NCBI GenBank assembly: GCA_035651055.1
Contig: DASRGK010000083.1
Coordinates: 1-12,151 of the forward strand
Length of the DNA stretch: 12,151 nucleotides
Direction: 5' to 3'
Source: JAFKKF01 sp035651055
Lineage (GTDB): Bacteria; Pseudomonadota; Alphaproteobacteria; Rhizobiales; Kaistiaceae
Part shown: one piece after another, positions 6,759 to 12,151 of the stretch
Layout: every line of letters begins with the position of its first letter
Position numbering within the stretch: the first letter of the stretch is position 1
The notes under the pieces: model-generated
Database searches by the model: none
The model's input: the letters and a program-made list of their open reading frames with translations, nothing else
Told to the model about the DNA's origin: nothing
Position numbers and translations under genes: made by a program

Positions 6759-7391
6759 TCAGACCTGCGCCACCGTCCAGCGCACAAGGTCGCGGAGAAC
6801 CTTGTCGAGCGCCGCCTGCAGCCCCGCGACCACGTCCTTGGCGGCCTCGCCCTCGACCGGCATGTCGGCGGTGAACAGGCGCGTCGCCACGACCCGCCCG
6901 TTGCGGTCGTCCATGATCTTCGTCGACACCTCAATATGGGCGGTCTGGCTGTCGCTCCGGTATTCGAAGGCGCGCACGTCGGTGAGCAACTGGTAATCGA
7001 TCGAAAGCCCCTCGCCCGGCCGTCCGACGGCCCGCGCCCGCTTCGATTTCTCGAACGCCTCGATTGCCCGGGCCTGGAAGAGCTTCGGCAGCCGGTCCGG
7101 CCATTGCGCGTCCGGGAAGTAGCTGATCTTCGGTCCGGTGACGACCACGATCCGGTCCGTGTCGAGGACGCGAATAGCGCTGGATTCGGGGATAAGTATC
7201 TGCGCCGCGGTGCTGCCGCCGCGCGGAATCGAATCCGGCCCGGCGAGATCGAAGGTCTCCGGCGGCGGCCCGCGGAAAAGGCTGCAGCCGGCAAGCGCCA
7301 GCGCAAACGCCAATGGCGTCAAGCGCTTGGCTCGCGACCGTACCCAGCCCGGTAACAGAACAGACCGCCCCAGCGGCCGCCGCATGCACAT
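6759..7391 (-). CDS. ABC-type transport auxiliary lipoprotein (PqiC-like)
   Basis: A lipoprotein of about 210 residues and the last gene of the Mla/Mce operon. An Arg/Lys-rich n-region (VRSRAKR) and hydrophobic stretch lead to the lipobox LAGC with Cys36 as the lipidation site, so it should be anchored in a membrane, probably the outer one. The mature part fits the ABC-transport auxiliary family (PqiC/YmbA-like): a TFDLAGP strand near the N-terminus, PEIS-type segment ILIPESSAIRVLDTDRI, then ISYFPDAQWPDRLPKLFQARAIEAFE, which is the family's usual Y-f-x-x-x-x-W-x-x-x-L-P core. The ATG at 7391 overlaps the stop of the MCE gene as TGATG, implying translational coupling. A TTG one codon upstream is less likely. 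In related systems such lipoproteins dock the MCE assembly to the outer membrane. Confidence 0.88.
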   Translation of the reverse strand: MCMRRPLGRSVLLPGWVRSRAKRLTPLAFALALAGCSLFRGPPPETFDLAGPDSIPRGGSTAAQILIPESSAIRVLDTDRIVVVTGPKISYFPDAQWPDRLPKLFQARAIEAFEKSKRARAVGRPGEGLSIDYQLLTDVRAFEYRSDSQTAHIEVSTKIMDDRNGRVVATRLFTADMPVEGEAAKDVVAGLQAALDKVLRDLVRWTVAQV

Positions 7392-8767
7392 CAACGCCGA
7401 TTGTACTCACGCACGCCCGAATTGCCACCGAAGACGAGACTGGACGGGTTCTTCTCGATGTTCCCGACGACGCGGTCGATCCGGGTGGCGGTGTTCCTGA
7501 GCTCCGATACCAGCGCATCGACGTTCTCAAGGCCGCGGTCGCTGAACTTGGCGATGCTTGCCGCAATTTCGGGAACGCGGGCATTGAGCGAATCGGCCAG
7601 CCGCTTGATCGAGGCGGAGGCGTCGGCGGCCTCCTGGAAGAAGTTCTTGCCGCCTTCCACGCTGACGAGGTCGGTCGCCTTGCCGAGGAAGACGTCGAGC
7701 TTCTTCGAGGACTCGTTCAGCCGCGCCGCCAGCGACTTGGCGTCGGCAACGATCGAGTTGATCTCGTCATTGTGCTTGTTGAGGTTGTCGGTGAACGCGG
7801 TGGCGTTGGCCGCGGTCTTCTTCACGTCCGCGACGATGGCGTCGATATCCGGCCCGGCGCTCTTCAGCCGGTCGCTGAACAGCGAAACGTTGTCGACGAT
7901 ATTGCTGATCTTCTGTTTCTCGAAGGCGGAGATCGCGTCGTTGACCTTGGCCAGCGTCGCCTTGGCGTTGCTGGTGAAGTCGGACAGGTCGGCGGCCGCC
8001 TTCTTGACGTCGTCGACCACCCCCTTGGAGGCGTCGGCGACGTCTCCGACGACCTTGGCGGCATTGTCGACCACCGACTTGACCTTGGTCGGGTCGACCG
8101 CGGCGACCACCTTCTCCGCCTCGGCGACGACCTGGTCGAGGCGGCCGGACAGCGCCGCGATCTTCTGCGACATGTCCGAGACGTTCTTCAGGAAGTCGCT
8201 GACCCCCGGCGCATTCTGCGCCAGCGCGCCGCTGAACTGCCTGATGTTCTCGATCGATTCCTTGATCGCGGCCTGGTTCTCGGCAACCAGCGTGTCCACC
8301 CGGGTAGCGATCTGGCTGACCTTCTGACCGACGATGCTGAGTTCGGCCATGATGTCGCCGCCCGTCTGCCCGACGACCAGCGGCGGATTGGCCGTGAACA
8401 CGCTCGGCGCCTTGGACGAGCCGCCGTTCAGCTCGATATAGGCGACGCCGGTGAGGATGCTCGAACCGACCTTGGCCTTCGTGTCGGTCTTGATCGGCGT
8501 GTCGGCGCGGACCGAGGTCGTCACGACGATGATGTTGGGATCCTCCGGCTTGAAGGAGAGCCCGACCACCTCGCCCACCTTCAGACCGTTGAAATAGACC
8601 GAGCCGCCGGGCTCGAGCCCGCTCACCGTACCGGGGAATTCGAGGTACATCGTCGAGCGCACGCCGCTTTCGTCGAGGCGCTTCAGCCAGTAAACGAAGA
8701 CAAAGGCAACCGCGATCACGATCAGCGTGAAAAGGCCGATGATCGTGTATCTCGCCCGGGTTTCCAT
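7391..8767 (-). CDS. MCE-domain (MlaD-family) lipid transport protein
   Basis: A 458-residue protein with one N-terminal membrane helix (about 7-27), an MCE domain (about 37-116, with PGTVSGLEPGGSVYFNGLKVGEV and GVAYIELNGG), and a long helical C-terminal region (about 140-440) ending in a short polar tail. MCE proteins form hexameric rings in the periplasm that guide phospholipids between membranes. E. coli MlaD is under 200 residues and lacks such an extension. The helical tail may form a tube or needle as in PqiB, which is an inference. The start ATG follows a good ribosome site, AGGAAAG (8775-8781), seven bases upstream, which overlaps the stop codon of the ATPase gene. Gene order and overlaps place it in the operon after permease and ATPase. 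Confidence 0.93.
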   Translation of the reverse strand: METRARYTIIGLFTLIVIAVAFVFVYWLKRLDESGVRSTMYLEFPGTVSGLEPGGSVYFNGLKVGEVVGLSFKPEDPNIIVVTTSVRADTPIKTDTKAKVGSSILTGVAYIELNGGSSKAPSVFTANPPLVVGQTGGDIMAELSIVGQKVSQIATRVDTLVAENQAAIKESIENIRQFSGALAQNAPGVSDFLKNVSDMSQKIAALSGRLDQVVAEAEKVVAAVDPTKVKSVVDNAAKVVGDVADASKGVVDDVKKAAADLSDFTSNAKATLAKVNDAISAFEKQKISNIVDNVSLFSDRLKSAGPDIDAIVADVKKTAANATAFTDNLNKHNDEINSIVADAKSLAARLNESSKKLDVFLGKATDLVSVEGGKNFFQEAADASASIKRLADSLNARVPEIAASIAKFSDRGLENVDALVSELRNTATRIDRVVGNIEKNPSSLVFGGNSGVREYNRR

Positions 8768-8779
8768 TTGCCGGCTTTC

Positions 8780-9571
8780 CTAGAGACCGATGCCGCGGGC
8801 GCGCGCGCCGCGGAAATAGCTGCGCACCCACGGATGATCGAATCGCAGCATATCCGACAAAGTTCCCTCGACGAGGACGCGGCGGTCGGCAAGCACTGCG
8901 ATGCGGTCGCAGATCGTGTGCAGGCTGTCGAGGTCGTGGGTCACCATGAACACGGTCAGTCCGAGGGCATCGCGGAGGGTCACGATCAGCTCGTCGAATT
9001 CGGTTGCGCCGATCGGATCGAGGCCCGAGGTCGGCTCGTCGAGGAAGACGATGTCGGGATCGAGCGCCAGCGCCCGGGCGAGGCCCGCCCGCTTGGTCAT
9101 GCCGCCGGAAAGCTCGGAGGGAAACTTGAGGGCCGCGTCCTGCGGCAGCCCGACCAGCTCGAGTTTCACCCGGGCGAGGTCGTCCATCATGCGCTGCGAG
9201 AGTTTCAGGTACTCCCGCATCGGCACCTCGACGTTCTGCAGGATGTTGAGCGACGAGAACAGGGCGCCCTGCTGGAACATCACGCCGAGCCGCCGGTCGA
9301 TGGCTTCCTTCTCGGCATGCGAGGCGGTCGCCAGGTCCGTCCCGAGGATCCGGATCGAACCGGCGCGGCGCGGGATGAGGCCGAGGATGGCGCGCAGCAG
9401 CACCGTCTTGCCGGTGCCGGACGCGCCCACCACCCCCAGAATCTCGCCCCGGTAGGCGTCGAGGTCGAGCCCTTCGAGCACGTTGCCGTCGCCGTAGCCG
9501 GCCGTCAGGCCGCGCACGGAGAGGACGACTTCACGGCTGCCGTTCGAACCGTTTCCGAGAAATTCCGCCAT
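8780..9571 (-). CDS. MlaF-like ABC transporter ATPase
   Basis: A 263-residue cytoplasmic ATPase powering the lipid transporter. All motifs are intact: Walker A GASGTGKT (49-56), Q-loop in MFQQGALF (98-105), signature LSGGM (154-158), Walker B IVFLDEP (174-180) and switch His212 (THD). The QQGALFSSLNILQNV and LSGGMTKRAGLARAL segments are typical of the MlaF/Ttg2A group serving MCE systems. The ATG at 9571 overlaps the permease stop codon as TGATG, so translation is probably coupled; a TTG one codon upstream is a less likely start. The MCE gene starts 12 bases after this gene's stop. Confidence 0.95.
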   Translation of the reverse strand: MAEFLGNGSNGSREVVLSVRGLTAGYGDGNVLEGLDLDAYRGEILGVVGASGTGKTVLLRAILGLIPRRAGSIRILGTDLATASHAEKEAIDRRLGVMFQQGALFSSLNILQNVEVPMREYLKLSQRMMDDLARVKLELVGLPQDAALKFPSELSGGMTKRAGLARALALDPDIVFLDEPTSGLDPIGATEFDELIVTLRDALGLTVFMVTHDLDSLHTICDRIAVLADRRVLVEGTLSDMLRFDHPWVRSYFRGARARGIGL

Positions 9572-10719
9572 CAATAGCCAATTGCCGCGAAAAAGACGGC
9601 GAAAATGCCGTCGGCGACGATAACCATGAATATGGCCTTCACCACCGATGATGTCGTCCGGCGGCCGAGCGATTCCGTGCTGCCGGAAACCGCAAGGCCC
9701 TCGGATGCCGCGATCAGCCCGACGATAAGGGCCATGAACGGCGCCTTGTAGATGCCGACGAGCAGCGTGTTGAGGCCGACCGCATCCCGCAGCTGCAGGA
9801 TGAAGGACTGGATGCTGAGATTGGCATAGACGAGCGAGACCAGCGCGGCGCCGATCAGCGCGGCAATATCGGAGATGAACGTGAGGAGCGGCAGGGCGAT
9901 GATCAGCCCGATGATCCGCGGCATGATCAGGACCTCGATCGGGTCGAGCCCGATGACATTGAGCGCGTCGAGTTCCTCGCGCATCTTCATCGAGCCGATC
10001 TCGGCCGTGTAGGCGCTGCCCGAGCGGCCGGCGAGCATGATCGCGGTGAGCAGCACGCCGATTTCGCGCAGCACCAGGATGCCGACCAGGTCGACCACAA
10101 AGATGCTGGCGCCGTAGTACTGGAGCTGAAAGATGCCCTGCTGGGCGACGATGCCGCCGATGAGCAGGGACATCAGGAAGACGATCGGCACCGCCTGCAG
10201 CCCGGTGCGGTCGACGTGATAGATGATCGAGGTGAAGCGGAAGCGCGCGGGTCTCAGGATCGCCCGGCCGAGCGCCCGCGATATGCCGCCGAGGATCGCG
10301 ATCGCGTTGACAAAATCGACCCCGGCATTGCTGACCGATTGTCCGACCGCGGCAAGGGCCCGCATGACGGCGTTGGGCGGGCGCTGCGGCTCGGGCCGCT
10401 CCAGCGCGACGGCTGACGACACCGCGTCGAGCAGGCGGCGGGTATTGTCGGAGACGCCGGTCTCCTCGACCGCAGCACCGGAGTCAGCCAGTTCGGACGA
10501 AATCCGCCGGATCAGCCAGGCTCCGGCCGTGTCGATCCGGTCGATCCCGGCGAGGTCGAGAAGCACCCGCCCGCCTATCCCGGCGGTTGCCGTCTCTGCG
10601 ATCTCCTCCAGTCCGGAAATCGTGTCGATGGTCCAGTGACCGGTCGCCGCGAGCCGGGTGACGCCTCCGACGGTTCCGCGCTCTAGGCCCGGCCTTGTCT
10701 CGAGAATTTCGGCCGCCAT
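9571..10719 (-). CDS. STAS-MlaE fusion, lipid ABC transporter permease
   Basis: A 382-residue inner-membrane permease and the first gene of the operon. Residues 1-105 form a STAS domain (strand VLLDLAGI, then the RIDTAGAWLI loop-helix with Thr64 in the phosphorylatable position), equivalent to separate MlaB in E. coli. Residues 125-382 are the MlaE permease, with several membrane helices and the family signature LREIGVLLTAIMLAGRSGSA (217-236) followed by AEIGSMKMREELDAL. I chose the ATG at 10719 because it starts right at the STAS domain. The frame stays open 62 codons further, but that part runs across the divergent promoter region and antisense to the epimerase start, with no domain similarity. 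The ribosome site is weak. Confidence 0.93.
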   Translation of the reverse strand: MAAEILETRPGLERGTVGGVTRLAATGHWTIDTISGLEEIAETATAGIGGRVLLDLAGIDRIDTAGAWLIRRISSELADSGAAVEETGVSDNTRRLLDAVSSAVALERPEPQRPPNAVMRALAAVGQSVSNAGVDFVNAIAILGGISRALGRAILRPARFRFTSIIYHVDRTGLQAVPIVFLMSLLIGGIVAQQGIFQLQYYGASIFVVDLVGILVLREIGVLLTAIMLAGRSGSAYTAEIGSMKMREELDALNVIGLDPIEVLIMPRIIGLIIALPLLTFISDIAALIGAALVSLVYANLSIQSFILQLRDAVGLNTLLVGIYKAPFMALIVGLIAASEGLAVSGSTESLGRRTTSSVVKAIFMVIVADGIFAVFFAAIGY

Positions 10720-10831
10720 TGCTGCCCGGTCTCTTCCGCGCGCCTTGAGATGGCCCGGCCCGGAATCTAGTGTCGCGCGGTGGGGAGTGTGCCCGCGATG
10801 CCCCATCGCGGCAAGACGGTAATCCGTTGAA
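10720..10831. promoter_or_regulatory. Divergent intergenic region with 19-bp palindrome
   Basis: These 112 bases separate the divergent permease and epimerase starts and must hold both promoters. The outstanding feature is the perfect inverted repeat CCGCGATG-CCC-CATCGCGG (10793-10811), 8-bp arms with a 3-base loop, ending 20 bases before the epimerase ATG. It could be an operator for a dimeric regulator or a 5' hairpin of the epimerase message. A GANTC motif (GAATC) lies at 10763-10767. No clear -35/-10 pair was recognised on either strand. Confidence 0.5.
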
Positions 10832-11812
10832 ATGGCAAGGGTCCTCGAGGTTGCCGTCGAGCGCTGGCCGATTGCCGGCGTGTTCTCCATTTCGCGGGGC
10901 GCCAAGCGCGAGGCGGTCGTCGTGGTGGCGACGATCAGGGAAGGCTCCCTCGTCGGCCGCGGCGAGGCGACGCCCTATGCCCGCTACGGCGAATCGGTGG
11001 AGGCGAGCGTGGCCGCGATTCGCGGCGTCGCGGCGGCGGTCGCCGACGGCATCGACCGCGCCTTCCTGCAAACGCTCCTCCCCGCCGGCGCGGCAAGAAA
11101 CGCCGTCGACTGCGCGCTCTGGGATCTCGAGGCGAAGCGCGCCGGCACCAGCGTCGCGGCGCTTTGCGGCCTGCCGGCGCCGCCCGTCCTCGAGACGGCC
11201 TATACGATCAGCCTCGCCGCGCCGGAGGCGATGGCGGCGGCGGCCCGGCTCGCCGGCCGGCCCATCCTCAAGCTGAAGCTGGGCGGCGACGGCGACCCCG
11301 AACGCCTCGCCGCGGTGCGCGCCGCCGCACCTGCGGCGCGCCTCATCGTCGACGCAAACGAATCCTGGTCGCCGGCCAATTTCGGACAGAATGTCGAGGC
11401 GGCGCTGGCGGCCGGGGTCGAGCTGATCGAGCAGCCTCTCCCAGCCGAGGCCGACGAATTCCTGTTCACCGTCGACCGGCCGATTCCGGTCTGCGCCGAC
11501 GAGAGCGCCCATCTCGGCGAGGATCTGGCGCGGCTGATCGGCGGCTATGACGCGGTCAACATCAAGCTCGACAAGACCGGCGGCCTCACCGCCGCGATCG
11601 ATGTCCTCAACGAGGCCCGCGCGCTCGGCTTCAAGGTGATGGTCGGCTGCATGGTCGCCACGTCGCTGGCAATGGCGCCCGCGATGCTCATCGCCGGGAG
11701 CGCCGATTTCGTCGACCTCGACGGCCCTCTCCTCCTCGCCCGCGACCGCGTGCCCGGGCTTCGCTACGAGGGCAGCCGCATCTTCCCCGCCCCGCCCGCG
11801 CTCTGGGGCTAG
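10832..11812 (+). CDS. Enolase-superfamily dipeptide epimerase (L-Ala-D/L-Glu epimerase / DgcA-like)
   Basis: A 326-residue cytoplasmic enzyme of the enolase superfamily. Catalytic elements are complete: KLK with Lys147/Lys149, metal ligands Asp174 (VDANE), Glu200 (IEQP) and Asp223 (ADES), and Lys245 (NIKLDKTGG) on the opposite face. The DLDGP motif (Asp295, Asp297) is the substrate ammonium-binding signature of L-Ala-D/L-Glu epimerases. Likely roles are recycling of murein peptide L-Ala-D-Glu, or N-acetyl-D-glutamate racemisation as described for the related DgcA. Sequence alone does not separate these, and neither a dgcN partner nor a murein peptidase gene is visible. The start ATG sits 20 bases after the 19-bp palindrome, with no strong ribosome site. 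The stop overlaps that of the convergent transporter gene. Confidence 0.92.
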   Translation: MARVLEVAVERWPIAGVFSISRGAKREAVVVVATIREGSLVGRGEATPYARYGESVEASVAAIRGVAAAVADGIDRAFLQTLLPAGAARNAVDCALWDLEAKRAGTSVAALCGLPAPPVLETAYTISLAAPEAMAAAARLAGRPILKLKLGGDGDPERLAAVRAAAPAARLIVDANESWSPANFGQNVEAALAAGVELIEQPLPAEADEFLFTVDRPIPVCADESAHLGEDLARLIGGYDAVNIKLDKTGGLTAAIDVLNEARALGFKVMVGCMVATSLAMAPAMLIAGSADFVDLDGPLLLARDRVPGLRYEGSRIFPAPPALWG

Positions 11813-12151
11813 ATGCGCGCCCGCCGCACTGCGTAATAGCCCGCCAGTATCGCGAACGCGGCGACCGGGAACGCGATCATGAAAAGGTACGCTTCCGCGC
11901 CGTAGGAGCGGTAGAGCGGCCCAGCGAGCGCGGTCGACCCGGCCATCACAAGGCCGGTGGCCATGGCAAGAATGCCCTGCGCCGAGGCTGTGATTTCCTC
12001 CGGCATGGCGCGCGCGATGGCGTGCTGGTTGCCGAGATAGGTTGCCGCAAACGTCACGCCGTGCAGGCTCTGCAGCGCGAAGAAGCCGAGGAAGCCGGGG
12101 TCCTGAGCCTCGCCCAGCCAGCGCACGATTGCTGCCGTTCCGCCGAGGACG
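11809..12151 (-). CDS. MFS transporter, C-terminal part (HcaT/PPP-like), cut by window edge
   Basis: The last 113 or so codons of a membrane transporter; the frame remains open to the window edge, so the start lies outside. Three hydrophobic helices are visible (around LGFFALQSLHGVTFAATYLG, ILAMATGLVMAGSTALAG and AYLFMIAFPVAAFAILAGYY). The pattern ALQxLHGxTFxATYLGxxHxIARxxPExxxASAQG matches the C-terminal half of the 3-phenylpropionate (HcaT/PPP) type of major facilitator, a group whose substrates are mostly unproven. An internal GTG at 12126 is not a plausible start because the coding pattern continues upstream. It converges on the epimerase gene, sharing CTAG at the stops. Confidence 0.85.
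   Translation of the reverse strand, partial: VLGGTAAIVRWLGEAQDPGFLGFFALQSLHGVTFAATYLGNQHAIARAMPEEITASAQGILAMATGLVMAGSTALAGPLYRSYGAEAYLFMIAFPVAAFAILAGYYAVRRARI

Noticed and set aside
6467..7306. 279-codon minus-strand frame containing VPASAGMT
   Set aside because: It overlaps the lipoprotein gene in another frame and runs through the REP-like element and terminator. The peptide is a translation artefact of the repeat.
7313..9577. 754-codon plus-strand open frame across the lipid-transport operon
   Set aside because: It is antisense to three genes with intact family motifs (lipobox, MCE domain, all ABC ATPase motifs). Its own product is low-complexity Arg/Asp/Gly/Val-rich sequence.
10720..10905. 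62-codon upstream extension of the permease frame
   Set aside because: It crosses the divergent promoter region and the epimerase start and has no domain similarity. The ATG at 10719 begins exactly at the STAS domain.

Overview
The window is GC-rich DNA that reads as a chromosomal segment of an alphaproteobacterium, most likely order Hyphomicrobiales (Rhizobiales). The evidence is a giant coiled-coil gene of the growth pole ring (GPR/RgsE) type, which is typical of polar-growing rhizobial relatives, a consensus CtrA-type box (TTAA-N7-TTAAC) with a nearby GANTC site, and a rhizobial-style Mla/Mce lipid-transport operon. No rRNA, tRNA, CRISPR array, integrase or transposase was seen.

Left block (1-1571). 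Nothing convincing is visible in 1-256. Two minus-strand genes follow: a small Hpt (histidine phosphotransfer) protein and, 97 bases downstream of it, a vertebrate-type [2Fe-2S] ferredoxin. A divergent non-coding region of about 510 bases (1062-1571) separates the Hpt gene from the giant gene. It holds the CtrA-type box, a GANTC site, and a TATAAT hexamer abutting a small inverted repeat.

Central block (1572-6758). One plus-strand gene encodes a protein of about 1645 residues. Its parts, in order, are a Pro/Arg-rich N-terminus, two membrane helices, 35 consecutive 22-residue repeats in unbroken register, an irregular coiled coil, a Pro/Ala-rich linker and a conserved C-terminal domain. It ends in a strong intrinsic terminator, followed by a second hairpin and a partly decayed REP-like palindromic repeat.

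Right block (6759-10719, minus strand). A compact four-gene operon runs from right to left: STAS-MlaE fused permease, MlaF-like ATPase, long MlaD-like MCE protein, and an outer-membrane auxiliary lipoprotein of the PqiC type. Two junctions are TGATG stop/start overlaps and the third gap is 12 bases, so the genes are probably co-translated. Together they would form an ABC machine moving lipid across the envelope. No MlaC-type periplasmic carrier gene is present here.

Right edge (10832-12151). A plus-strand enolase-superfamily dipeptide epimerase is divergent from the operon. It converges on a minus-strand MFS transporter cut by the window edge, and the two stop codons share the palindrome CTAG. 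The most interesting content is the giant repeat protein and its possible cell-cycle regulation through the CtrA-type box and the neighbouring Hpt gene.
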